22,235 nucleotides of DNA from Isoetes engelmannii (Eukaryota > Streptophyta > Lycopodiopsida > Isoetales > Isoetaceae), in the NCBI GenBank assembly GCA_011763485.2, contig JAANSK020259274.1, forward strand, positions 1-22,235, in the 5' to 3' direction. The position numbers were made by a program, and so were the translations under genes. Positions 7,933 to 19,020 of the stretch are shown here, one piece after another; position 1 is the first letter of the stretch; each line of letters opens with the position of its first letter. The notes under the pieces are model-generated. The model was not told the origin of the DNA. It searched no databases and saw nothing but the letters and a program-made list of their open reading frames with translations.

Positions 7933-10900
7933 TCAAACCTGGTCTCGAGAACGTTTTGGGAAAAATACCCTGGACAGATGCAAGAGTGCAATAATAATTA
8001 CATCATTGTAGAAAGCAAATGTTAGACGTCAAACTGCCCTTACTTGCAAGTATTTTCGTGAATAGCTTTGTTAAATCCACCAATGTCATTTATTTTCTTA
8101 AATCCTGCCACTACTTCCGCAACTTGCCTAAGACACAGCACAAGGAAATCTCATACATTGAGCAAATATGTTGCAACAAGAGCATAGCTGCAGTACCTTA
8201 TGCAACAAGGCTCATTACGGTCTTTCACAAGGAACAGCTCATCATGTTTTTCCTTTTTCTTGGAAGGAAAAGCAGAAGAAATGTACTGCACGCCGGCATG
8301 TGTAGACTTAATCCCACAATAAGGTGAATCGGTCTCAAACATCAATCTTTCTCCTGGTATGCCACTCATCACCTCAAGGTTTTCTTTCGTTTTCAAGGAG
8401 CAGCCATTTAACCCTGTATGAGCACAGTAAATTTAGCTTAATATGGCGAAGGGGTGGAATTAAAATACCCTTCAAAGCTCAACACTTGGAAAAATAAGAA
8501 GAAATGTGGCCATCTCAATGATTGGTGAAAATGTTTCTCTGCACAAAATCATAATGAGACACGTGCTAGTCAGGTTGAGAAAGTATATGCATATGTTAAA
8601 AAGATCATGCATCACAATGTTCTCAATCCCTTGGACATACCGCATCATGGTTTGTAACATTTTTCTTTTCTCTCCTTAACACGTTTAACTTTTGGTATTT
8701 CAATACCATAATAAAGAAAAAAATCAAAGACTAATATAAGATCAGAGATAGAAAAGGATGCCTCAACATTCAGTAATGACAAGTTTATTATGCAAAAGTA
8801 CGGCCATGAAGCAACTAACAAAATCCAATGCTTTTGTTCCAGCAAGAAAAGGGAAAAAAAAGGAATACCTATATACAGATTTTCGATTCCAAGCAGTTTG
8901 TCTCTATCTTCACTACTTCCTGTAAAAGAATGTGCTACCCCACAAACAAATCTGCCCTGAGATAACAACTACAGAAAGTTATGACCATAAGGTATGGTAT
9001 GAATCTGAAAGTAAACAATTGGAAAAACAAACCATGTTATTCTTTGTTTTGAAAAAAACAGCAAAAAAGAGTTGGTTAGCTGATGTTCATTCCCAAGACC
9101 TTTAAGCACAGTTTCCTGAAGTGTGCCGTGAATTGGAAACACCTCCATCTTATTGAGGTTGTGTAACTGGAATAAATTATGCTTAGACTAACCTTAGCCC
9201 TGCCTAAAGTAACATGTTTGACACCTAAATGTCCCAATATGGCTTCCAATGAACAAATCTTCATCTATAGAGCACAATATCCTTCATACTTCAAAATTAA
9301 CATAAAAAAAAGGGTTACCAACCTTTGTTTATTACGCTGCACTATGTCACAAAAGTCATCTGCTGCAGCACGCATATGAAGAAACATAGGTAAACCTGTC
9401 ACTTCAGCCAAGTAAAACTGTTTCTCGAAGTACCTGTACTAGACAATGAAGGATCCAAAAAAAAGTAGTAAGATTAGAGTTATACATACAAAAAAAGGCT
9501 TCCGCATTGATAAGTTCTCATTTGACACTTTGAAGACAAGATACGGTTATGCTATAGATGTGTTACCTGCGTTGAACATCAGCCGGACAAAACTGCAGCC
9601 GGTCATAATCCAAACCACATTCGCCTATGGCAACAACCTGCACACCAAAAACCCTTGTAATTAAGTCACTGAGATCGCCACAAAGCAACAAATTAGTGGT
9701 TCTCAAAGGCAGTCAAGAAAGCTTGTCAACCTGTGTTAGTTTCTTACTTTTCCTCGTTCAATACCATGCTTCGCAAGCATTAAGAGCTCATTCAAGTGCC
9801 TCTCGGCATCTTCACTCTCATCAAACTCCTGTGATGTCCAACAGAAGGAACTGTTAGTAATGAAGTGAAGTACCGTGCATTTTTTACATCATGCCATATT
9901 TTTGGCAACATTCTTCTTTGAGATATATGACGGCCCTTCACAGAGCACATGGTGAAGACGGCACAAGAAGTTACTACATTATCAACATCATACACATTTA
10001 AGTAGAAATTATTTACTTCCTTTAGAATGTTCCCATGCAGTGAAACTTTGTATAGCATTTGCAACTAAAGATGGATATCAAATACCTTTAATTGTAATGC
10101 ACCCCTTTTACATCGAGATAACTGGATTAACATGTTAGACACTGATGCCGGATTAGCAAGAGCTAAGATTGTCCCTTGTTTTCCAAATTCATTTATGCAC
10201 TAAATGAGTACCAAGTCACCAGCATGTCACCTACATCCTTCCACATTAAATTAGCCTAGTGTGGCATGATTTTCAGCTTGAAAACCTTACCAAAACTATG
10301 TATTATGTTCTATTGTGCAATATAATATCAGTATTTATAGCTGCAAGCACGGGTCATAGTGGTAATCCACTGAGAACAACTTTCATAATTATTTTCATGT
10401 TACTCACACCTTAGCCTCCACTCCATTAGCTGAAGCTATGCTAAATCTCCTGGCCTAATGGTAATGCCGTTTGACAATCATGTAAAAGCAGTAGCTACAC
10501 ACATTAGAGATATGTCAAAATACACTAGAATGGAACTTTGGAGGCAAAGATGTAGTTCAACATCTTCAAGCTCAATGCAGAATAGCCACTACTTGCTCTT
10601 TCTTGTGTCACTGCTGTCGTAAGCCATTGTGTCTATGGAGCCCATATCATGTACACTCCTGTTGTAATTCCTAAGCAGTTGCATGCATATACACTACGCT
10701 ATTGGCAAGAAAGATGCTATGTTTATAAGATTACTATTGCTTACACAGTGCATTAAAGAAGGAATTGGCTTATACGGCCTTGTGAATACTGATGCAAAAT
10801 GAGGATTATGTAAAAGAGTTAAGTACACAAACCATGCAGCGAGTAGGATGTACACCAACTGTAGAGAATAGGCGAGCTGTCCAAGAAGAGTCATGAGATG

Positions 10901-11448
10901 AATATACTATGATGAATGAACTGTGCAAATGCAAGATTAGACACCCTGAATGCATATCTAATGTCAATGTAACTCAAAATTTTAACTTCAAAATGCATTC
11001 CGCTGAGAATTTACCATCTGTTTCTGCAATGGATAATGCTTCCCTTGATTCTTCCAAAGATCCACCTGTTATCTGCTTAATTTATAACGTTACAATTCAG
11101 GCATGCTATGATACAAGGCCAGAATGTGGAGTTAAGGCCAGAGCTCACAATAATCCGATCAACACCAGCATCCCATGCACGACGAAGAACAGCAGGAAGG
11201 TCTGCCTTGTGATAATTTTTTCCGTTGTAAATGCCCTTAAACATGCCATCTGCACATTAACTTTGTTGAAGAGTGTAATCACACTTTGGAGAGCAAACAA
11301 AGACCAAAGCTAACCTGAAAGGTTTGCCGCAATATCTGGGTGTTGAATTGAAACAAAGCACTCAGAAAGCTGTATAAATTAAGCATCACTGCAATGCTAA
11401 ATGGTTAAATCGTATACCAATAAATCGAAGCGCCGGAGTAATTGCCAT
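7933..11448 (-). CDS. TatD-family metal-dependent deoxyribonuclease (TATDN1-like), 12 exons
   Basis: Exons on the minus strand: 11448-11418, 11335-11315, 11249-11149, 11072-11015, 10876-10833, 9828-9748, 9637-9567, 9433-9323, 8951-8869, 8413-8197, 8127-8044, 7969-7933. They total 939 nt (312 aa), all introns are GT-AG and all phases agree. TatD enzymes are TIM-barrel, two-metal 3'-5' exonucleases/DNases linked to DNA turnover. Family blocks appear in order: FIDIAANLSDGMFKG (9-23), [13 protein letters not shown] (52-64), VGVHPTRC (77-84), [16 protein letters not shown] (115-130), MFLHMRAAA (152-160), VAHSFTGS (178-185), [11 protein letters not shown] (224-234), KDRNEPC and NTCKVFFP near the end. 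Probable metal ligands are E118, H155, H180 and D229. The N-terminal HxH of other TatD subfamilies is absent, as is normal for TatD/TATDN1. No transit peptide is evident. The start is the first ATG in frame and leaves a leader of only eight residues before the first strand. The length matches plant orthologues, and it looks intact. Confidence 0.93.
9829..10832 (-). other. Intron 5 of the TatD gene, ~1.0 kb
   Basis: The longest intron of the gene; the others are roughly 70-460 nt. No additional coding or RNA gene was recognised in it. An A-box-like CTGGCCTAATGGTAATG at about 10449 lacks a partner B box. Confidence 0.6.
11315..11335 (-). other. 21-nt microexon of the TatD gene (exon 2)
   Basis: The exon encodes the core of the first barrel strand: it completes D11 and reads IAANLS up to the first base of D18. 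It is bounded by CACCCAG on its 5' side and GGTTAG at the donor. Both neighbouring junctions are phase 1, so skipping it would keep frame while removing seven residues of the active-site strand. The family alignment requires these residues, which is the main support for its reality. Confidence 0.8.
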
Positions 11449-11605
11449 GGAAACAGCGACTGTGCGGGTGGATAGAGGGTGCCAATATCGCCAAAAAAAT
11501 TTCCCAAAATCTTTGATATCTAAATCGGCATAAAATGTTGAAAACCATAAGAAATTCCATAAGCTACGTTTCTTGATATCAAAGGCACTATAATTCCAGA
11601 AGGTA

Positions 11606-12065
11606 TTGGACTAAGTTTTGTGTAATGGTGACCCGCTTTTTAGGGCGTCCGGTTTTTTCCGTCTGTGCTCAGCGATGGTGCAGGAATAGCAGATATCCGT
11701 GTTCACGTTGCTTGCCCAAAAAGGCAGGGGGATGGCCGCCTGTATGGCTGGTCGGATGTCTTGTGTGGAGGGTTTGCCTGGATCTGGGAGTTGGATCGTG
11801 ACGCCCCTTTGTTCTTGCTTGAATCAGGGAGGTGCGATGAATTTAGGTTTGGACTAAGTTTTGTGTAATGGTGACCCGCTTTTTAGGGCGTCCAGTTTTT
11901 TCCGTCTGTGCTCAGCGATGGTGCAGGAATAGCAGATATCGGTGTTCACGTTGCTTGCCCAAAGAGGCAGCGGGATGGCCGCCTGTATGGCTGGTCGGAT
12001 GTCTTGTGTGGAGGGTTTGCCTGGATCTGGGAGTTGGATCGTGACACCCTCAGGGAGGTGCGATG
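11606..12065. repeat. Tandem duplication, 243-bp period
   Basis: Copy 1 starts at 11606 and copy 2 at 11849, both with TTGGACTAAGTTTTGTGTAA. Copy 2 lacks about 22 bp near its end (present in copy 1 at about 11803-11825) and then rejoins at CAGGGAGGTGCGATG (copy 2 ends 12065). Only about four substitutions separate the copies over ~200 bp, so the duplication is recent. On the minus strand both copies keep the same open frame (...CYSCTIAEHRRKK...SGSPLHKT). Confidence 0.85.
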
Positions 12066-12987
12066 GGTGTGACGTTGCCTGACAGCTACAGGATGGTTGC
12101 TTCGCCAAACAAGAGCTTTATCTGTGTTTTTACGAAGGATTATTCTCTTGACACTAGCTATGTTGCTTGTAGAGTGCTGAGGGGTGTGTCGGCATCGTTG
12201 TTTGATGCTCTTCTGGTGGAGAGGTTTGTTGATGCTTCTTTGTTTGAAGTTTTGGAAGTAGCAGAGACCCGGCACTCTTATGTGGTAGCAACAGATTTCT
12301 TGAGGAAGTATGTGGGTCACAGGGCAGCAGATGTAACTCCGACAGCGACCCTTTGGCTCCAGACGTGGATGGCTGAGGGGTGGGTTCCTCTAGACCCGAG
12401 CAATCATCCTGTTGCGAGAGCCCAACAATGCGTAAACTTAAGGATGGGAGGGGCATGGCAGGAGTTGTCTATGCAGAAGCGTGTGTTGACGTTGCACCCG
12501 GATGCAACGATCCCTCCGTCTGTGTAGCAACGGAGGTGATAGGGGGCGCAGGATGCACTGGTGTGACAGCTGGAGCTGGCGCTTCTTGCTCAGGCATGTC
12601 GGGTGCTGGTGTTGACACTGAGGGATTAGCTCGTCCGGCCTGCTCACGTTCCAAATCCGGCAGAAATTCTCTTAACAATTGCAATAGCTGGTCCCATCGC
12701 TCGGCCGAGACGGTCAGTGAGTTGCGAGCCTTCCCGCTAGTCTAGTGAATAGCATACAAATGCTCCCGGAGCCTGAACGGAAGACACCGGGCTTGCTGGT
12801 CCAAAGACGAGGTATCAAGCCCAATTCGAAGAGGCTGTTGCGGTCCGAAAAGAGTGGCAGGCAAATCTATGGGAATAGCTGGAGCCTGGCCATGTAGATG
12901 GACGCGAGAACGGGAGCTCGGGGGATGGGGGAGCGGTTGTGGCAACAAGGAGTCTCGCACGGGGGGGCTGTCCTTAGCCATCCGCAC
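11854..12987 (-). pseudogene. Decayed Pro/Ser-rich coding region, probably mobile-element derived
   Basis: On the minus strand, in one reading frame, a protein-like sequence begins MAKDSPPVRDSLLPQPLP at 12987. It passes through a leucine-rich, possibly helical segment (SAERWDQLLQLLREFLPDLE) and a Pro/Thr-rich linker. It is then interrupted, and the same frame resumes in the duplicated 243-bp units with a CxxC-containing end (DICYSCTIAEHRRKK). It is broken in several places. Base composition is clearly more GC-rich than the flanks, and no host-gene domain is recognised. The Pro-rich N-terminus before a helical segment is what one sees in ORF1/gag-type proteins of plant retroelements, but the family cannot be named. 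The upstream minus-strand sequence to about 13430 would be its leader. Confidence 0.3.
12063..12527 (+). CDS. Unidentified 154-codon ORF, opposite the decayed frame
   Basis: The frame is open from an ATG at 12063, inside the GGTGCGATG end of the duplicated unit, to a TAG. The sequence (MGVTLPDSYRMVASPNKSF...LWLQTWMAEGWVPLDPSNH) has a balanced, globular-looking composition without low complexity. No motif or family is recognised, and the matching ATG in copy 1 of the duplication leads into only a few codons. It overlaps the minus-strand decayed frame, and stop codons are rarer in this GC-rich stretch, so at least one of the two is a by-product. Confidence 0.2.
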   Translation: MGVTLPDSYRMVASPNKSFICVFTKDYSLDTSYVACRVLRGVSASLFDALLVERFVDASLFEVLEVAETRHSYVVATDFLRKYVGHRAADVTPTATLWLQTWMAEGWVPLDPSNHPVARAQQCVNLRMGGAWQELSMQKRVLTLHPDATIPPSV

Positions 12988-13296
12988 AGTGAATCTCTCA
13001 CTGACAGGGGCCTATGGGCCATAGGCTGATGGGTCATGGTATGAGGGTGGCCAAATGTTGTGTTGCAGGCCAAGAGTGGCTCTCAAAAGTTAATTTGGAG
13101 CAGCCTAAATGGCTGGCAGTGCAACACTAAAAAACGAGCAGGGGAGGATTGTGACAGAGCAAGGTGTCTAGAAGGGGGGGTGCAGAGGGAGAACCAGGAT
13201 CTGCCAAAGTGGCAAAACAAGAGCTTGCAAGTGATGGGCGGCCCTAAACGAATGCGGTGAAGCCGTAACGGGGGAGACGCAACCCTAGTGCAACCC

Positions 13297-13360
13297 TGGT
13301 GCCGCCGTGTGAAACCCTTGGGGCTGCCTCTGGTGCAGCCGTGTGGAACCCTTAGGGCTG
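13297..13360 (+). repeat. Two copies of a 30-bp repeat
   Basis: TGGTGCCGCCGTGTGAAACC... (13297-13326) and TGGTGCAGCCGTGTGGAACC... (13331-13360) match apart from three or four bases, with a 34-bp period. Confidence 0.7.
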
Positions 13361-13488
13361 GATCAAAGGAGCCATGTGCATGAATCCATGAAACCCTGGA
13401 ACTGTAGAGCAAAACCCGCTGAAGCAAAGCTTAATCAACCCCTAGAACGAATCGCAACCAACGGCCTGGACTAAAGCTGCGTGGGCTT

Positions 13489-13633
13489 AAAAATTCAATC
13501 CAATTCCATTCTCTTTGAATTGCGAAATTATTGCTTCATCTTCTAGTAGCAATCTTTTCACTAAAAAAAACATCAAAAATTCAATCCAAAATTATGTTCT
13601 CTTTGAATTGATGATTTATTGCTTCATATTCTA
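13489..13633 (+). repeat. Tandem duplication, ~86-bp period
   Basis: AAAAATTCAATCCAA...TTCTCTTTGAATTG...TTATTGCTTCAT(C/A)TTCTA occurs at 13489-13545 and again, diverged, at 13575-13633. Confidence 0.7.
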
Positions 13634-13916
13634 CTTGTAGAACTTGTATATGCTTAGGGGAGGAGCGCCATATTTGACGCACTTGAAGGGAGAACAAAAA
13701 AATGGACTTTGAATCCTTGTTGAATTGTAGGTTTGATAAGTGCTTTGAAGAGCTTGGAAGCAGCTCTTTCTAATGATCCATTACTTGTTTTTTTTTACGC
13801 CTATAGATTGCTCAGAAAACTGGCTCAAAGACAAGAGGTTTAGAGCACCCCTTTAGCGCACTTTGGTTCCATCAATGGTGCAGCTGTGTTTTAAACCCCT
13901 TTCTTCCTTGCTTTTT

Positions 13917-13971
13917 CTTATCTTATCTTATCTTATCTATCACAAGGTAAGCTTATCTATCACAAGGTAAG
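13917..13971 (+). repeat. (TTATC)n tract followed by a perfect 20-bp direct repeat
   Basis: Four TTATC units (13917-13936) run into CTTATCTATCACAAGGTAAG, present twice without a gap or mismatch at 13932-13951 and 13952-13971. Confidence 0.85.
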
Positions 13972-16900
13972 CAAATAGACGCTCCTAAGAAAGCTTAGAT
14001 CTTAAGCTACATGATGCATTTGTTCTTGCCCCAAATTGATACTCCTACAAGGATATACATCCACTTATGTATCTGCTTCATCAATGAAGCAGTGCTGCAC
14101 CATCATTGATGCCCTATGCTTGAAAGAAAAGTCTGCAGACAGAGTTACTTCTTTCTAATACTTGAAAATATGAATTAAAACTTGAGAGATGCCATCCTAA
14201 TCGTTTTTATCGAAATTTTTTAGAAAACTTTGATTATGCCAATGATGGAACATGCGGCATTGTTAGCGCCCCTCCCCTAATATTTTTGAGGTTTTTATTC
14301 TAATATTTGTATGGTGGAGACATGAAATAAATGTGAGGAAGATGAATTGGTCATAAACAATTAGTGTTAAATCAGAAGGCAACAATGTGCACATAATTAG
14401 AAACGATAAATGGAGAGATCATTTTAGCATCAACATATCTTATGCACCTTTTGGACATAGAAAATGCCTCATCTTTTCACTTAAAGGCTTATGCCTAGGG
14501 CTTTTAATAAGGTACTCATGTTTTTTCATAACAATTTGAAGTGATAACAACAGGAAGGCAAATGGAGACAATTTCGAACAAAATGAGTACTTTTGAAGGA
14601 CAACTTTTGACTATTACATATCAAATGCCATGAAAGACAAATTTTAATAGGAATATAATAGGGTGTCCTGTGATTTGTGGTTTCTGTGACATAATGTGGC
14701 CTCAAACATAATGTGGAAATATTTGCAATGCACAGTACTGTACACAAGCACATTGCTATCAAACACAGTTGTCAGTTAAGACAGAAACATCATATACAGC
14801 ATCAAAGGAATAACAAAACATATTACATTACCTGATGGTATAAGACCTGGTCATGTCTGCCAAGAGTTTAAAAAAAAAAAATGTTTGATGGTCAACGGAT
14901 CCATAATAGAATAAGTTTTTGGGCAAGGCAGGATGTGCAAAACATGACAAAGATCCAGAAAAAACAAGATAATTGAATGATCTCTGAAACAAAATCTTTT
15001 TTAATACTGAAAGTTTGGCAAAACGTACCTGTAAAACGTGGTTATTATACTCGATCTGCAACTGCATAGAAGGAGGAATCCTAGAAAGGGGTTTTGGTAC
15101 TTGACAGAGGCGAAAAGGGCACCTTCTTCTTGGTATACCTAATGAAAAGACGGCAAATCTGAAGATCAAAACTGTGCCTTTTTTTTAAGGCGAAAAATGT
15201 CAGAGCAGATCCGGTCTGTTGCTCAGATTTTGGTATCCATGCAACCGTGCTCTGCGCCTTCCCGACATGCCATAACAGACCAGACCCGAGCTTTCAAAAA
15301 GAGACCCGTTTAGGTCACAACTCAAAAAACAAAGGTTAAATATTTTATACCTTTGAATTTTTTTTCTTTTGGTGATTTGTCATAATAATCCATGATCTTC
15401 AAAGCCCTAAATAGCACATGGTCACATAACATTCATTTCTTCACACATTCACTTGTGAACAAACGATAAAGACCTTAATATCCATTCCCTTGCACGATCT
15501 TTGCTTTTTGGAAGCTCTTTGGAGAAAATCGAACCAAGTGTACACGCCTTATGCTCGTATGGGCTTCAATATGTTGATGTACATTTCTACAAGTGAGTCT
15601 ATATTCTACAAGTCAGTAGGATTCAAGCCTGGCCCTGCCATGCTTAACACTGTATATTTATTGTATTTCTTCTAGGAAAATAAGTATCGTCTTTAGGATC
15701 ATGTTGCCTGATGCAAATTGGTTCCGGAACTAGCTTTATATAGGAAAAGTATTGCATCTTATACTAATTTAGCCTAGATATCTGACATGGGAATCAAACA
15801 CGAATGAAAAATCAAACCATGAGTGTGTGCGAACTCTAACTTCGTCCTATATTTCACTTGAACTGAAAATACAACTGCATATCAGTCAAATTGCTTTGGT
15901 ATGTGCTTGCACTTCTTTTCTCTCATGCCAATGTATACTTTGATGTTCCTACATGAAACTACAGAACTTACTGAGATTATTCTATGGTGGGTAAGAGATG
16001 CTGAGGTTATACAAATGATTATGTATTTGGTATATAGTCTTCTTCATTCCGAGTATTCCAAATTTTCTTGTATCTTGCCCGTAGATGCGTGACACACATG
16101 CATGAGAAGATCACCACCCTAATAGAGCACACAAAAAGCTCACCTTCCCGACTACATACACATGCAGCCTGTGTCATAGCAAGGAATTACCAAGAATGTA
16201 GCCCCAAATATGTCGAAATGAAGCACATAGACTCCTTCCACCGCTCCTCTCCTTTTAATATGCCTCTCTTTAAATCTACGTAGTTGGTGTGAATGAGCCA
16301 GCTAGTCGCTTGAATTTTGAAGAAGCTTACTTCTTTACTAAGTCATGGAATTCTCACATCTCAATGGGTTGGTGCCCAAAGACCGGACCATCCCCGCCAC
16401 ATTTTGGTGCATTTCCACATGACAGATTGCATGTCCTTTAGCATGGTAGTCACTTCAAGGGCACTACTTTTCATGTGCAGGAATATCTTTCAACTTTGCA
16501 ACTTTATAGTTGTCAAGATGAGTTGTATCGTCTCGTGGGTCTTGGTGGTCTCTGTGGTGAACGTCAAAATTTCTATCTATCCATCTATCCATCCATCCTT
16601 TCTTCCTAAAATCTAAGGGCAATCCCCATTATACAAAAAACTCGGTTTGCCATATCACCATTTTTATTACGTGCTTGAGCTTCTCGTTTCTTGGTTGGTT
16701 ATTTTACAAACCGCAACTGAGCTACAAGACAAACATCAAATGTAATAGGATACCCACTAGAAGACAAACCCAAGGTAGGACTTGAGCAGATCGGAAGTCC
16801 TCGACGACTTCTGAAGAAAGGGACGAAGGTAACTATGGACTTGTCAACGAAACTCCGATACATTGAAGCTAATGTGAATGTCGATGACCTGCTGGGTTTG

Positions 16901-17600
16901 CCATGTGCCAAAGACAGGCTGGATACCAAACACCTTTTCGCGATACAGACAACGTCTAAACTGCAATTAACAAGGTACAAAGGCTAAGGCAAGGGGATTG
17001 CCTTGCTTTTCATATGCAGTAGATTTTTTACTCTTGCTTATGAATTCCTTAGCACGAGGTAGGATTAATAGATCAATTCCAATATGCACTTTGCAATTAT
17101 GTCAAGGATCTTCTTATGACTTTTCGTGATGATCTGGTCGCTCACTAAAGCTAGTGTCTTTGAACTAATTGCCTTTATTTTTGTTGTGGAGTCTAGCATA
17201 TTGCATGGTGTTGCTCGCATAAGCAAAGATGTTAAGTGACTTTTGTGATTTTTAATGGTACGGTAGATTCCACTCTTTAATTACTTCAATTGTGTAGTAG
17301 ATTCTAGCCCCCTAATTATATCACTTAGTCTTGACAAATCCAATTTTTCTATTGCTTGAGAAAAAGCTATATAAATGTTAAATGATCAAGTCCAGCCAAA
17401 GTTAGAGCCATTTGGTTGGATAATCCTAGACAAGATCAATCTCAATTACTGGTTTCATTCTATGAAATCAAGTAAGTCCTTCTCGACACAAATTGAACTT
17501 TATACAACAAAGTGACATATTTGACCAATATGCCAGGTACTTTTGGATCCATAACATATGCGGTTAATGGCACAACCATGTTCCCAGCCTCCAGCCCGAC
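13972..17600. other. Long gene-poor stretch
   Basis: AT-rich sequence in which no frame carries a recognisable domain. A tetranucleotide tract of ATCTATCC type lies at about 16572-16598. The stretch at 15029-15138 (minus) is open and flanked by AG and GT, but no partner exons were found. Confidence 0.45.
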
Positions 17601-18740
17601 CTTTTTGTTCTGATTATCATCTATCCCAATATGTAGCATAACAAGATAATACTACAAGATAATAGCCCACCAGCCAAAGCACCACGACAATCAACATTTA
17701 CATAATGAATATGAGCCTCTTTGGGGTGGGCACCACAACTATCGATATCCATATGTTGATTATGGGCCTCTTTATAGCTCTTGCACTTGCTCTTGCCTAT
17801 GCTAATAAAAAACATAGAATGAAGAGGATGCAGCCGGGCTGGATATGGAAGGGTATGGAGGTGGCTAAAAGACATCCATTGGCATGAAGACTGAAACAGT
17901 AGGAAGCAATAGAGGGGAGAGCCAAGTGTTGGGATACAAGATGTCTATTATATTGAGCAAACGCAAGTGCCTTGGAAAATATAAGAGCCAATTCAAGGCC
18001 ATTGAGCAGTTGCAGCTTGAAAGAAAAAAACATGGGTCCACTCTGGACAACACTGTTTGGGGTAGATCACAAACAACGGTCTTGCAACACAAATCTTTGT
18101 GAAGCTATTCGTGATAAATTATCGAAGATGCACTCCAATGTCATTTCCAATTATAAAAAAAATGGCTTACCTAGAAAAAATTCAGGAACGTATTGCTGAT
18201 ACAAAAGAAATCACCTCCATATATGTCAACGCCACGTTCAATGAGTTGGGTAGCTGGCTCAGATGAACTAAACATGAGTGGAAAACATCATTGATCCTTT
18301 GCTGCTAGATTGATGGACTGGTATGCTGGAAGATCCAGCTTTTGAAGATGCCCAAATAACCAACGCCACATACACTTACTACCAACTATATAAGTATCCG
18401 TGAAAAATGACGCTTATATATTCAAATTAATTAATATCAAAGAAGAAAGATAAGACGGATCCTTATGAGCAACATCTGCAATAGAAACTAGGGGAAACTA
18501 ATGTGAAAAATGTAAGAGATATAAAGGCTACACACAACAAGTATTCAACCAAAAAGGCAATGTTTATGAGAGTCCTTTTGGAACTCATGATACAATTCAA
18601 GAATTGAAGTTAATTCCCAAGAGCATGATGTACTTTTTTCAGATATTTTGAAAGCGAAAGATGGAAGACCATAAACTAGTCTCTAGTGATGTTCATGTAC
18701 AATATACAGACCTTAAAGCCCCACATCTGAGGTCACGGTA
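17601..18740. other. Region with several short + frames, unidentified
   Basis: Adjacent short open frames (17705-17887, 17884-18102, 17972-18199) give hydrophobic and then Lys-rich peptides with no recognised domain. A ~35-bp segment around 17696-17735 is loosely repeated at about 17750-17780 (ATGAGCCTCTTT / ATGGGCCTCTTT). This may be decayed mobile DNA; no assignment is possible. Confidence 0.25.
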
Positions 18741-18744
18741 AACC

Positions 18745-18845
18745 TGGCAAATATCGGTCTAGTAATAGGGACATTAAAAATCCATTGCATCGAGGTCACG
18801 GGTTCAAATACAACCAGCTAGTCCTGTGGTAGAGACCTTAAACCT
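18745..18845 (+). mobile_element. tRNA-derived SINE-like head
   Basis: An A-box-like GGTCTAGTAATAGGG (18756-18770) is followed about 31 nt later by a B box, GGTTCAAATAC (18801-18811), preceded by GAGGTCACG as in a T arm. No complete cloverleaf is present. A partial copy of the GAGGTCACGG element also occurs at 18729-18738. It differs in sequence from the head at 3780-3902, so the two are probably separate SINE families. Confidence 0.45.
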
Positions 18846-18928
18846 GCCATACGTACTCGATAATCGCATGCAAAGTAATTCCTAGCATATCGCACCTAGG
18901 TAGTGGATTGGCTTCCATGTGATCTGTA

Positions 18929-19020
18929 GGATAAAGTGATGTAGAGTAGAATGTACTCCTGAAGAATAAAGTGATGTAGAATGTACTCCTGAAGAATAAA
19001 GTGACATAGAATGTACTCCT
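18929..19020 (+). repeat. 30-bp tandem repeat, three units
   Basis: The core is GAAGAATAAAGTGATGTAGA plus ATGTACTCCT. Units lie at 18929-18960 (diverged start, extra AGT), 18961-18990 and 18991-19020. Confidence 0.85.

Noticed and set aside
8019-8327. Plus-strand frame of 102 codons.
   Set aside because: It is antisense to TatD exons 10 and 11, whose protein match is unambiguous.
10441-10500. A-box-like CTGGCCTAATGGTAATG inside TatD intron 5.
   Set aside because: No B box (GGTTCRANNC) within the expected distance, so neither a tRNA nor a SINE can be supported.
10909-11313. Plus-strand frame of 134 codons.
   Set aside because: It is antisense to TatD exons 3 and 4; open by chance across exon and intron.
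13083-13427. 114-codon minus frame with GCTRGSP/GCTRVA repeats.
   Set aside because: Its repetitiveness comes from the 34-bp-period DNA repeat and the GC-rich composition; no protein family.
15029-15138. Possible minus-strand exon (AG before, CAG/GTACGT after, open and reading ...RIPPSMQLQIEYNN...).
   Set aside because: The donor is good, but no family match and no partner exon up- or downstream were found, so it is not called.
16699-16980. 93-codon minus frame rich in Ser.
   Set aside because: No recognised domain; the sequence does not continue into splice-bounded neighbours.
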